Source: Lomentospora prolificans
Lineage: Eukaryota > Ascomycota > Sordariomycetes > Microascales > Microascaceae
Reading direction: 5' to 3'
NCBI GenBank assembly: GCA_029532625.1
Contig: JARFXM010000009.1
Location: 4,278,001-4,342,000, forward strand
DNA: 64,000 bases
Made by a program: the position numbers and the translations under genes. The notes under the pieces are model-generated. The model worked only from the letters and a program-made list of their open reading frames with translations. It did no database searches and was not told where the DNA came from. Each line of letters starts with the position of its first letter. Within the stretch, counting starts at the first letter, position 1. This document shows, in pieces, positions 11,832 through 23,937 of the stretch.

Positions 11832-14800
11832 ACCACGGATCGTAAAGCGGACCCGACGAGCAGTGTCGCCTCGGAGTCGGAATCCAAATTGATGGTAGTG
11901 GTCGCTGGCAATAAGAGCTGGGAACCACACGAGTACACAACAGGGCAGGGGAGCAGCGCGAGGAGATTAAACCCACTAAGTGTCGAGGTGGAGCTCTCGG
12001 TGCTGCAGGACCGGGGGGCTCTGTATCGCGAGAATCGCACAGTGATCGGGCTTTCCAACCCCCGCGGGCCGCGTTTTGCTGGAGCCGATGGATGCGGATG
12101 TTTGACTCCTCAGACTATCAAAACTTGGGTGTTTTTGTCGATGACAATTCCCATTCCGGCATTTCCAACTTCCATTTCGATCGAGATGATACTGGTACTC
12201 CCTTATCCCAATGTTCATCTGTCTCGGCTGTTTTGAGTGTATTCTCTTCAGTTCCGACTTTCCTCAACCGGCCAGGCAAGAGAAAGAAGGCGGCCGGAAG
12301 CTTTGCTACGGGTTTTTCTTATTACCTAACTGCTTCCGCCCCGTAAGCCCGCTCCTCCCGTTGTTACTATAAGCAATACTCTACGACGGCCACAAGAGTG
12401 ACATTGTCTGCTAAAAGGTTGCATTGGCGCAGGAAAGGTGGACGAATCCTCGTCCGTCGCTAAACAACGCAGGCAAGGCTAGACGTCATTCTGTTATCAT
12501 CGCCAACCACATCGATAATGCCGTGGCTCAATAGCCAGCCAGAAAGTGTGAACAAAAAACACAACGGCCAAAAATCGAAGGCCCTGAATTCGGTGCCATA
12601 CCGGAAACCACTCTAGCCCCCTCGCTTTTTCTCTCACCCCTCATTTCCCGCCCTTGTCGGCTCCTTCACCGGGGTTTCGCAGGTCCCCTCATTATCACCG
12701 CCCACATTTTCATCACCTCCTCTATCGATCGTACACGCCCTTTATCCCATGGCCCGCACTCATTTGGACAACGGTTTCTCCTTATGTATAGTCCCTTTGA
12801 TAGATGGGGCGCCCTTTTGACCCTCGATCCTCCGATCTCTGTTCCTAAGCTTCCGAAGGACTCGGGAGTCTCCTTGTGCTGAAAAATGACAGCTAGCTAA
12901 GTGATGCATTCGTTTTGGATTTTAGGGGTGGCTCTTCCATACCTCCTCGACTCTGTGGATCCGGCCAGTTACTAGGACGCGTATGCTCATCTGCGATAGT
13001 TGACTTTACTCCGCGCTCTTGGTCTATATCTTGTTCGAATGGGTTGAGATTTAGAAGGGGTGTCTTGAGGCGGCCAATTTTATCTTGAATGCCGTAGCCC
13101 GCGCATGCTCGACCACCCTGTTCTCCGGCAGGCCGTAGCCTGCGATGGAGATTATAGTCAGGACTTTACAGGAGCTGACCAAGGTAGTCAGAGAATGGCC
13201 CAAGTTCACATCCCGGACGACAGATGACGTCGACTGCCCATAACGTGCATAGCTCGTCGGACTTGAAGAGTCGCCTCTGTTGCTAAGTTTAAATCAAATA
13301 GCACGATGCGACTGATTGAAGAGAGCCAGCGTTCGTGGCTTGGCCCCCGGCCACTACTTTGGTCCCCCGCAAGCCCTGGCATCGAAGGGGGCCCTGCCTT
13401 TTTCCCACCCCCTTCTCCATCTGCCACCCGGAAAAGGAATCGCATTCTTGTAACCTAGATAAAAGTTGGCACATCAAGGCCTTTAGGAGAGAATTGCAAC
13501 CATGTCGCATGCCAAACGTTTACTCCTCCATGTGGTGAAACAGCCGTTATGGAGACCATTGAATTTATTCTGGCCATTCCCTCGCATATTCGCACCTTCT
13601 TTCGCCTTCTTGCTGACCCTATTTTCGCCACTTAGATGAATTGCGCCTTAGAGCAACATAGTAGATCTCATAAGCCCTCCTACGACCACGTTGTGCTAAC
13701 GCAGGAACTACTTGAGACGTGGGGTTGTAGGTAATCCAGTGTGGCACCTCTCAGTGGCGATAAGTGAGTGGTCACGGAGTGTCCCTGTTTATCAAGGTCC
13801 GGGCCACGAAACTTATTCCCAGAGTTTGGAATGCCATCGAGCTCAAGATGAGTCTTTCTACAGCTAAAGTTCCGTCGGTATACGAGTAGAAACTACATAG
13901 GAAGTTACATTTCGATATGGTGAATCAGTCCACCTTACCAAAGCCCCTTGGTGAGAGCGCCGCCAGCTCCGTAGCATATTGCCTAACTTGAGTGTAGAGA
14001 CATGTAAGAAACGTTTTGACACACAAAACGTACTATTAGGGAGGGCTTTGGTCCTCTCACACTGCTCTTCTATTGATGTTTTACCCTGGGAAGCAACTGT
14101 TCTAGAGAATCCCGGTAAACACTCGTCATGTAGTGGATAGCGTGCCTGGGTCGTATCGTCATATCTCGTTTCCGGATAGTAAGCCATTAGAAGAGTACAC
14201 TGGTCATAGCTAGCCGCGTGGTCGTTTAATGCCACCAAAAGACCCTCCATAGAGCGCATAGCTGCCCTCCTGAGGGCCTATCTTCTTTTGTATGTTACTC
14301 CGGTAAAATGCTGGAATCGTCGTAGATCAATAGACTTAGTTCTGGATTCTTGTGGAGTATACTTGTCGTCCAACGAACATGAGGAAGCCCCAGGTTCGAT
14401 TATAATCCCGAGATAATGAGGGGATGGGGAGTAGGAGGTGGCGAGATTTTGATCACTACCTGGCGAGTTGTATCAGCCGTGGTGATATCCTCTCGTTCAA
14501 CGAAATCTTTTGCGCAAGGGTGAGAAGAAGCCAACTAACGACTAAGTTCGCGTCCCTAGCGTCGGACCGAACAACTGAGGAGAGTGAAGTTGCAAATTCC
14601 CTGCTTAGATACCATCGCAAACTCCCGGACTCTTCAAAGGGAGGGTTATATCAGTTCGATACGCCTTAGTCGGAGCCTTTGGGCTGCTGCTGCCGTACAC
14701 GGCGATAGAATGTCTCTAGCTGCCGTGGGGTTGACTAGCCAAGTTCGTTCCTCGCTTCACCCGAAATGGTCCTGGAGCACATTTGGAGATTCGAGCTGAC

Positions 14801-16725
14801 TATCTGTATGTCGTACCGTAGAATATTCCTTAGACCCGACAGACTTGTTCCCGGGAACTCCAGCCTGCCACGCCGGCAAATGGTTCTTGCTATATAATCA
14901 AGATTCAATGAAGAAACAGAACCTTGATATACCGCAAAGCGGGGGAGAAGATACCGTTGAAGTAGGATTGAAAATGGACAAGGTCGGCTTGCATCTTAGT
15001 TCGCGGTGCGTGTGTCATCGCAGGTCAAGGAAATGGATAAGACAAGACCGGGCGTTGTGATACAAGAGACTGCAAGGTCTAGGCCTAGTCAAGATTTATT
15101 TATATGCCACCTGTGTCCTGGGCTTTTGAAAGAACCGTGTCCGTACATGATACACGTCCATCACCAAGGTTCCTTGTCTCATAGCGAGAACATGGCGGCA
15201 TCCGAAAGATCTTCTACGATTGTGTGCGTTCAAGACTTGATATCAACGCCTTGACGACGCTGATGCGTGACATACTAAACAAACGGGCGGGTATGTTGCC
15301 GGCGTATTATACAAGTATGTGAGAGGTTACGTATTTCTATCGCTCTCGGCTCCGTGCTGGTGAGAGTCAGAAATGATTCATTAAATCCCTGGAGATATAC
15401 AGAGGCGGAGAGTGTACCAGATGCTTGTATGCGTGCCACGTACGCGGTGTAATCCTCAAGCTTACTCTATTGACTATATATGGCGGTACTGAACTAGATC
15501 TAGTCTCTTTGAAGCCCTAGATTTTGGGAGCGCTGGGACTTTCCCAGCCGACCTTATGGAAGCTTTTGGTTTAACTACCTAGACTGACTCTTGATAAGCA
15601 TACTTGACTAGGAATCTTAGACTTCTAGAAATATGAGGCCCTCAGTCAAGAAGTATAACGCTTTTTATACTTAGCCACCTTTGTGTGGACTACATTTCGC
15701 CCATCTCTAGATGGAATTTATAAACCGGGCCTACGGGTCCATCCTGGTATCTAGCCTCGTTGTCGTCGGACATAACTACTGGAGAGAGGGTTTCCATATT
15801 GGATCAAAGCTTGGGACGCTCATGAGGATCCTTAATTAGAACCTGGGTTTCTGTTTCCTTCGCCGTCCTCGGGTGCTTTCCTGGCTCGCCCCTGCGTCAC
15901 CTTACAATTAAACGCCTCACTACCCCCTCTTACCAACGGGTCGGCCCTTAGAAGCTGACGGGCAGACCCATGGTCTCGCGTATCAAGTTCGAGTAGTATT
16001 TTCCAACAATTGGCATGTTAAGACTTGAAAGCACACTGATTGAGAGAGCTCATACGTGAGAGGAAAGCAGTTAGTGGATGTCTAGACGCTCGTGGAGCCC
16101 GCCTAATTGCTCACTTCATTTTCACTTTCCTGCTTCGGTAGCCGAGCGCCCGAGAAAGCACCATCTTTCATTTCCTGTTTGAGTTTTGCATGTATTTTCG
16201 AAGTTTATGAAGTTTCCGATCCCCCCTGGCTTACATGTAGTCGAATTGATTTCTGTGTAAACTCAGTCAAGACCAACTCTCAAGGATTGGAGTCAGCACA
16301 TATCAGCCTCACTTGAAGAATACTGCAGTGCTCATAATACATGGAACATGGAAACAAGTCGCGAACGGGAGATTTCGTCTGCTGAGCGGACCTCGCACGG
16401 GTTTCTGGCTTGACCACCCTTGCCGCAATCCTTCGAGGCGTGAGAGAATGCTGATGCCTGGATTGTAAAGTTCATGTACTGGTACTTTACCCCACACTCT
16501 ATGAATGCCTAAAAAAGAGTACATGTACCTTTCATGGGCGCTACCCCAACCCCTCAGCCGGTGAGCCTCAATGACGACCACTTCTGAACAACCTCCCGAG
16601 CTCGTGCACTTATTCCGGCCAGACCTGTGCTGCAATCGCATAAAGCCTCACTTTTCAAAACTCAGACGGAATTCGAATATTTTTCTGCTCTGGAAATCCC
16701 CCAGTACCTGCACTCGCTCTAGGAG
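11832..16725. other. Gene-free stretch, right part of the desert
   Basis: No coding sequence is supported. The longest frames (13864–14259 on minus, 131 codons; 14424–14669 on plus) show no recognisable domain and no clean splice-linked continuation. A small hairpin (AAGTATA paired with TATACTT, near 15648–15670) is the only local structure noticed. The last few hundred bases are the presumed promoter and leader of the AAA ATPase gene starting at 16726. Confidence 0.55.
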
Positions 16726-18362
16726 ATGCCATCGTTTTATCCCTTTCGGCCCACGACGGCTTCTAGCGGCTTCCCTGATGGCGCCAAGTCCCCGCCTGCA
16801 GCCCAAGCTACGGAGAGCGACATCACCAGCCGACGCTACTTCTCCAACGCGAGCGGACGCCGCGTCAACACTGCTTGCGTCGTCCTCGAGACCCTCCATT
16901 ACCAGTACCCCAATTTACAGATTGTGGTGTGCCCTGAATATGGGTGCAATCTGCTCGCCTTCGCTGCGGCGGGCCACGCTCGTGCCGAACTGATCGATAA
17001 TGAGGCGGCAAGGTTCCCTGAATCTTTGAAGTACAAGGTGTATGTTCCTGCGGAGCGGCGGCTTGACGACGAGGAAGGGAAGCTCGGCGGCTGGGTTGAC
17101 TATGGTAAATTTGCATACGATTGGGCAGACAACAAGTTTATCGTCTACCTCGCCGATGGCCGTGATGGCTCGTCATCCTATCCCCAAGTTCGCAATTTCT
17201 ACATACTGGCCGAGGACAGGACTCGCGCAGAGGCGTTGATCATGGCCGCGGGAAAGTGGAGCAACGAGATCCAGGAGGAGGTCTGGGTGTTTGACCAGGG
17301 GAATTGGCAGAAGAGCACGGAGCTGTTTAAGAGCATCATGAAATCGTCGTGGGATAATGTCATTCTGGAAAAGGAGATGAAGGACGCCATAATTTCGGAT
17401 CACTTGACATTCTTTGGGTCGAGGGAGTCGTACGCGAAGCTGAAGGTACCGTGGAAGAGGGGTTTACTCTACTATGGCCCTCCTGGAAATGGAAAGACCA
17501 TCTCGATCAAGGCGACGATGAAGATGCTTTGGGAGCTGAAAAAACCCGTAATTACGCTCTATGTTCGGTCACTCGCATCGGTAAGTACCGTACCTTCTTC
17601 GACCTGTCCGCTTGAGCTAGGAGGGGAAGATTTCATTGACATCTATCTTAGTACGGAGGACCTGAGTATAGCGTCCAATCCATCTTTCGAAAGGCTAGAC
17701 AGCTTGCACCCTGTTATCTCGTTTTCGAGGACCTCGACACTCTCATTAGCCCAATGGTTAGAAGCTACTTCCTCAACGAAGTGGATGGGCTTCGGAGCAA
17801 CGATGGCATCTTCATGGTTGGCAGCACAAACCATATCGACCAACTAGATCCAGGTATCTCGGTACGTGCTATGATACAATACATGATGTGTTTACTTGTC
17901 TTCAAGTCCGTAATGTATGCTAACGCAGGATACTAGAAACGACCGTCGAGATTTGACCGCAAGTACTTCTTCCCGGATCCCGACTTCAAACAGCGCGTGG
18001 CTTACTGCCACTTCTGGCAGAGCAAACTCGCGGACAACAAGGACATCGAGTTCCCCGACGCGCTGTGTAACGCCATTGCCGACATCACCGAGGACTTTAG
18101 CTTTGCCTACATGCAAGAGGCTTTTGTGGCAGCCCTGCTGGCTATTGCTCGAAGAAACGACGGAAGTGAGCATATTCCTAGTAAGGAGGCAGATGCTCGG
18201 AGCACGGCAAGCATGGGTGGTGTTACGATTACGGAGGATTTGGATGACGGGTGGGTAGGGATTGTGACGGTTGGCGACGGAGAGTTGAACGAATTAGTGC
18301 TTTGGGTGGAAATCAAGAAGCAGGTTGATATCTTGCGGGAGGGCATGGAAGAATCCGCGTGA
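16726..18362 (+). CDS. BCS1-like AAA ATPase
   Basis: Exons 16726–17580, 17652–17861 and 17937–18362 give 496 residues, with introns of 71 and 75 bases (GTAAGT…TAG, GTACGT…TAG), both in phase 0. The C-terminal half is an AAA module of the BCS1 subgroup: Walker A GPPGNGKT at residues 251–258, Walker B around CYLVFEDLD, sensor-1 around MVGSTNH, and an arginine-finger region KRPSRFDRKY just after the second intron. BCS1-type proteins are ATP-driven unfoldases or translocases; classical Bcs1 inserts the Rieske protein into mitochondrial complex III. This protein lacks a clear N-terminal transmembrane helix, so it is more likely one of the many fungal BCS1-like paralogues of unknown substrate than the true complex III chaperone. 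The N-terminal 200 residues are not recognised. The start is the first ATG in frame with the conserved region. The gene borders the desert on its left. Confidence 0.88.
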
Positions 18363-21305
18363 CGGGATGACGGTTCTCCCTGGGGCTCATGTTGTGTTGC
18401 TTTTGGTTTTGATTTGCTTAGTTTTGGGTTTCGGATATCACTTGTAATGCTAGGATATGTTCTGCATGATGGAGGCCCGTCCACAGCCGTGGGACGCCAT
18501 TTGACAATACTTACCGTTGAGGGTTATCAGTGGAAGGTGGCGGCCTTGTTTCAGTTTTTGCTGTCATCGAACGCCTATGGCAGAGAGACTCGCCTAGTCT
18601 TGACTTTTTTTGCAAAACGCATGCAGTAAAGCCCAAGAGGGATGATGCCTGCCTTGTTACTGACTAGTGGATTGAAAAAGATCAACTGGTCCTGTAGGTC
18701 AACATACGGAAGAGGACGGTTGGAGACAGGTTAAGGTTACGGGTTCGTAGCTTGAGGGCTCGTTGGCGAGGCTCAACTTGCCCCGACCGGTCATGGAGAG
18801 GCGAAAGTCAGCTTGGGATGGAACATTGCAGTTAAATTTCAAGTTTATCATCGGCTGTTAACCGGGAACGCATAATATTTCCTAGGGACAACAGATGAGG
18901 CGTAGGTCGTCGATCGGATCCAGGTCTACAAGAGGGTCTAGACCGGTCTAGAACGCTGGTGGTACCACATGTTCAGATGGAGCTTCAGGAGGGCCAGGAT
19001 CGCATAAACCCCTGGGGGGAAACACACGGATGCTGGCTAACAAGAGGTGAGGTGGGAGGGAATAATAATAGCGGGCGACAGTGCGTCGTACCACTTGGTG
19101 TTAGTCAGGGGCAGTCTCTCCGACTCTACGACGGGCCTCGCGAAGAAGACCAGTCATATTTATGTGAGATGAGATGTCTTGTGCGGCAGTGGCTGGATAT
19201 TAAGAAATGCGGATTACAAGGGCCAATTTCGCACTCATCTCTATTGGCTTTGAACAAATTCATCACTTACACTTGTTGACAAGCTCCGCCTATGTCGCTA
19301 CGGTGTGTGCGAACGAACTGACGGGCATCACGAGAGGGTGGGAGCCGGGCAAAACAGCAAGCGAAGACGAGCCAAGATTTGTCTCGTCAACTTCAACTCC
19401 TTACGGGGGGTTGAAGAATGAAAGGGAAAAGGGAAAAAAAAAAATAAACATTCGATTTTGGTCTCTCAATGTGTCTCAGTTTCAAGCAGGGCGAGGTCGA
19501 TGGCTGTGCCTGGTGGGGAAGACGTCGTTTCAGATGCGAACGCTGGAACAAAGAATGGGCCCAGAACCTCGGGGAATTGTTTTCGGTGATTCTCCATTCT
19601 CCAGGCGGCGACAGTCTACAAGTAGAACATTGGACCTCGAAATGGATGGGGTGCATCATTATGCCATGTGGTAATATTATGAAGCAGAAGTTCTGCAAGG
19701 GAAGCAGGGATTGTTTGGACGGGGAAGGTCGCCAGGCTGTGTGGAATATTGATAACGTTAGGAGTAATTACGTGCAGTCTTCAAGTGCCTGGCCAGCTTT
19801 GTTCGCAGCAGAAAATTACTGGAGCCGCCGACGGGGTATTGATCTTTAGACCTGTCGACCGTCGATTAATATCTGGCTAGCCCAGGAACGAGTCTCGCAG
19901 GTGTGCAAGTTTCGGTGAAGTGGCGTGGCGTGGCGTCGGAAAGGCTGGCTCAACGGTTCGTCGTTGACAGCTGGCTTCTGGGGCGGGCCAGGCCATCAGT
20001 TCGTAGCTGGCAATGGATCTCGCCAGCTTCAAATCTCCTTCCCGCTGGCCCAGAACCGGTGAAATGTTTAAATTCTGCGGCAGAAACGCGCTCACCCTTG
20101 CTTTGCGGGTTCCCTCCTATTAACACCTGCGACAAAGTTAAGACGGACGGCAACTGCAATCAGTCGACTCTGTCGTTTGTGGGCCGATCTGCGCGTCACT
20201 GCCCCGGCATTCTGAAGCAGATCCTAGGCGCGGGAATGCTGGGCAGTCGGGGATGGACAATGCGCAGGGAAGCGTTGCACTCCCCGCAACACCCACAGAC
20301 GCTTTTGTCTTGCCGGGGTCCTATTATCTCGCCTCCGGGATCGAATCTAGACCGGTCCATTTTTGGGGAGGTTCGTTTTTCCCACCCGCTGCGATGGACT
20401 GGATCGCCGGATCGCCAGCAAGGATAAGCGCTCCATGAGCGTTTGCTCGACCACGTTGCGGATTGTCAACCACGCCATCATCACGGCCTCGACTCTGGCC
20501 AGGATCGAAGGGTCATCCGGCCCGGGTCTGGGTACCCTTTTTGCAGAGGCCAAGATTGAAGCTAGCCTTGGTCGTCGTACGGTTGTGGGACGGGGGCCCA
20601 GCCCGACCCCGACGCTACGACGGGAATGGCTTGGCCAACCTGGTCGGGACGGGTGGCTGGACGATTCTGCGTCGACCTTTAAGCGCCGGGCTTCCCCCTA
20701 TCACATCGTAGAATCCTCCATCCTGTTCTTCTCCAGCGAATCCGCTCTTCCCGCCCAGCTTTGCCTAGGCTGCTTCTATTCTCGTCACGTCTGATACCAA
20801 CTAGTGGACATTATTGATTCTTCTTCTTCTTTTTTTTTTCTTCTTATAAACCTTGCAGATTGAGTGAGGTGTTGCTACCCTTCTTGGAAATCTGCAGGTC
20901 GGATTTTGTCTAATTCTTTACTTGTTCGCTTCCCTCCTCCCGCCAGGCCGTTCGACGCAACCCTCCCCTCCAGTTGTTCCCCTCTCTTTTTTCTCTTTGG
21001 CGGATGCTTTTCTTGCATTTCGGATTCTAGCTTTGAACACAAGGTGAATTATCGCGAGTTTGCTGGTCGACCCAGGATCTAGTATAGTCCACAGCCCGCA
21101 CGACATCAATTTGAGCCCACCCGCCACTTTTTGCGCCGTCGCACCCGCCTGCCTCACTTGAGCCAGCGCCCCGAGGCGGATTCGCCCACAGAATCCAGGG
21201 AGCCGCCCCCCCGGATCTTTGCCTCCTCGGTTGGAAATCCTTGTCGTCGTCTTTGTCGCCATCTGAATCTCTCCTCGGGCAGACCCCGAGCGCGCATCAG
21301 TCACG
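18363..21305. other. Intergenic region between AAA ATPase and noxA
   Basis: Trailer of the ATPase gene and promoter/leader of noxA. Open frames here (for example 19903–20427, plus) are not recognisable as proteins. A TTC/T-rich pyrimidine tract at about 20819–20847, followed by TATAAA, probably lies in or near the noxA core promoter or leader; the leader would then be several hundred bases long. A three-fold TGGCG repetition occurs near 19920–19936. Confidence 0.55.
18937..18952. repeat. 16-bp palindrome with CCGG centre
   Basis: TCTAGACCGGTCTAGA is perfectly symmetrical. A 12-base half-copy (TCTAGACCGGTC) recurs about 1.4 kb downstream, near 20346, nearer to noxA. One 16-base palindrome per 64 kb is roughly what chance gives, so only the recurrence makes it notable. 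Confidence 0.7.
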
Positions 21306-23212
21306 ATGGCGGGCGATCTCTCTTACTGGCAGCTTTTCAAAAAGCAGTTTACTGTATCCAAACTAACCTTCCACTTCCTGTTTTGGGGGGTCCACATCGG
21401 ATTCTTTGCCTTTGGATGGTGAGTTGTTTCTCTGTATCAATTCTGTCTCTCTCTCTCTCTCTTTTTCTTTTTCTTTTTTTCCTCCCGTCTCTGGGTTCTC
21501 GGTCATTAGAATTGCGCGCGCTTCCATCCGTTCTCTTCGACCAACTAACACGGCGTTTCTTGCGTCTTTCAGGTGGAAGCAGGCATCTGATCCGCGACTC
21601 GCGGCCCTCAACCTCCTCCAATATTCCGTGTGGATCTCGCGAGGCGCCGGCCTCGTGCTCACAATCGATGGAACCCTGATCCTCCTCCCCGTCTGCCGAA
21701 CCATCATGCGCTGGATCCGCCCCAAGATCCGCTGGCTGCCGCTCGACGAAAACATCTGGTTCCACCGCCAGGTCGCCTACTCCATGGTCATCTTCTCTGC
21801 CATTCACACCGCCGGCCACTACGTCAACTTCTACAACGTCGAGCGTACCCAGCTCCGTCCCGCCCTCGCCGTCCAGATCCATTACATGGACGCCGGCGGC
21901 GTGACCGGCCACATTATGCTCCTGTGCATGCTCCTCATGTACACCACCGCCCACGCCAAGATTCGCCAGCAGTCTTTCGAGACCTTTTGGTACACTCACC
22001 ACCTCTTCATCCCCTTCATGTTGGGCCTCTACACCCACGCCACCGGATGCTTCGTGCGCGACACCGCCCTGCCCTACTCGCCCTTTGCCGGTAAGGACTT
22101 TTGGGACCACTGTCTCGGGTACTTGGGCTGGCGATGGGAGCTCTTTGCTGGAGCCTTCTACCTCACCGAACGCCTCTACCGCGAGATCCGCGCCGCCCGC
22201 AGCACCAAGATTACCCGTGTCGTGCGCCACCCGTACGACGTCGTCGAGATCCAGTTTGAGAAGCCATCTTTCCGGTACAAGGCCGGCCAGTGGCTCTTCC
22301 TGCAGGTGCCTTCCATCTCCAACTATCAATGGCACCCCTTCACCATCACATCGTGTCCCTTCGACCCCTACGTGTCCATCCATGTCCGCCAGGTTGGCGA
22401 CTTCACCCGCGACCTCGGTGACGCCGTCGGCGCCGGTACCGCCCAGGCCAAACTCTACGACGACGAGCTCTCCGACCCCAACGCCATGTACGAAGTCGCG
22501 CTGCAGAACGGCGAGGTCATGCCCGACATCCGCATCGACGGCCCTTACGGCGCGCCCGCCGAAGACGTGTTCGAGAACGAAATCGCCGTCCTCATCGGCA
22601 CCGGCATCGGCGTCACGCCCTGGGCCTCTATCCTCAAGAACATCTGGCACCTTCGCAATGGGCCCAACCCACCCACCCGCCTCCGCCGCGTCGAGTTCAT
22701 CTGGGTGTGCAAGGACACTTCTTCCTTTGAGTGGTTCCACTCGCTGCTCTCCTCGCTCGAGAGGCAGAGCGCCGAGGAGGCCCGGCTGCCCGGCGGGTCG
22801 CCAGACGAGTTCCTGAGGATCCACACGTACCTGACGCAGAAGCTCGACGTCAACACGGCGCAGAACATTGTGCTCAACTCGGTCGGCGCAGATACGGATC
22901 CGCTGACGGAGCTCAAGGCGAGGACGAACTTTGGCAGACCCAACTTTAAGAGGATCTTTGAGGCGATGAGGGACGGTATTGTGGATCAGACGTACTTGGG
23001 GGGACTGGATGGAAGCGCGCAGACGACCGTGGGTGTCTACTTCTGTGGACCTTCGGTAGCGGGTAAGTGTCGATGGCTCAACATGGTTTTAACTCTAGTG
23101 AACAGCGAGGCTAACTTTTTTTCCCTCTTTTACAGCGCGAGACATTAACCAAGCTTGCAAGGAGGTTACGACAATGGACGTCAAGTTTAGGTTCTGGAAA
23201 GAGCACTTCTAA
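21306..23212 (+). CDS. noxA: NADPH oxidase catalytic subunit NoxA/Nox1
   Basis: Exons 21306–21418, 21573–23062 and 23136–23212 encode 559 residues, the usual size of fungal NoxA; introns are 154 and 73 bases. The enzyme moves electrons from NADPH through FAD and two hemes across the membrane to make superoxide, used in fungi for sexual development, hyphal fusion and host penetration. Visible evidence: heme-ligand histidines H102/H116 in one helix (FHRQVAY…SAIH) and H180/H193 in another (FWYTHHLF…YTH), FAD motif HPFTITS at 292–298, NADPH motif IGTGIGVTP at 379–387, and a C-terminal CGP motif split by the last intron. The short N terminus with no extension favours NoxA over NoxB, and no EF hands argue against NoxC. 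The ATG sits in a good context (TCACGATGG). The 3' trailer is strikingly T/C-rich. Family partners (NoxR, Rac, NoxD) are not in this window. Confidence 0.97.
21446..21482 (+). repeat. (TC)n and T-rich microsatellite in noxA intron 1
   Basis: About eight TC units followed by T-runs broken by single C residues, wholly inside the first noxA intron. It would be length-variable between strains but does not touch the coding sequence. Confidence 0.85.
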
Positions 23213-23907
23213 ATGCACGGAACAGGTTTCACGGCCGACTCTTTTCTTTTTTTTTTTCTTCTTTTTTTTTACCTTTTTTATCCTCTCCCATTTTTCGTTG
23301 GGATATCCTATAGACCTTTTTTTTTACTGCGAGGCAGATTCCCGTTCTTGTAATGAGTCGATCTGTAAGAAGAGTATGCGGAAGTTCTTTTATTTCACGC
23401 CATTGGGGTTATCCAGGGTTTCCGGCGCTGAGGGCGTTTCTCATCGCATGTATTTTACCTGGTCTGGTATTTCGTTTGCATACGCAACCTTTATACATGT
23501 ATCTAGTGGCTACTACGCCCTTCCCGTCGAGGGACCTGCTTTGGGCGAAAAGCAGAATAACATAGCTATCCAGCTCACCCAGAAGCGTCCGTGGTCTGCG
23601 GGATTGTTTCTCGCCTCTAGCATGTGATGAGCGAGGTCAAACGAGTCCGATTAGCGAATCCTCTCCTCTGTCAATCGTAGGCGAGGCAAGTCCTTTCCCG
23701 GGCCGGCACTCTGACCTCGAGCAGTTCATTGAGCGGTCCATTATCGTGAAATGTACGTATATGCCAAGCTGTTTAGGCTGCATGTAGTTCCTAACTGCGA
23801 AAGAAAAGACTCCAGAATACAGAGTGCCCAGCCGGTATACCCTGGCCTGGAGGGTTTCCTCAGGCGGCTACAAGGATGTGTCTGAGAGGGACGGCATTCA
23901 GCGCAGG

Positions 23908-23937
23908 AAAAAAAGGAAAAAAAAAAAAAAAAAAAAA
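23908..23937 (+). repeat. Poly-A tract
   Basis: Seven A, two G, then 21 consecutive A. The tract lies between noxA and the Myb-like gene. It could be a simple repeat or a decayed retroposed tail, but no duplicated target site or body was seen next to it. Confidence 0.85.

Noticed and set aside
13864..14259. A 131-codon minus-strand frame in the desert
   Set aside because: The translation shows no domain or family resemblance and no linked exons.
21349..22824. A 491-codon minus-strand frame over noxA, and a 243-codon plus frame at 22085–22816
   Set aside because: Both overlap the conserved oxidase exon. They are products of its GC-rich third positions; the translations are low-complexity (Gly/Val-rich and Ser/Pro/Arg-rich).
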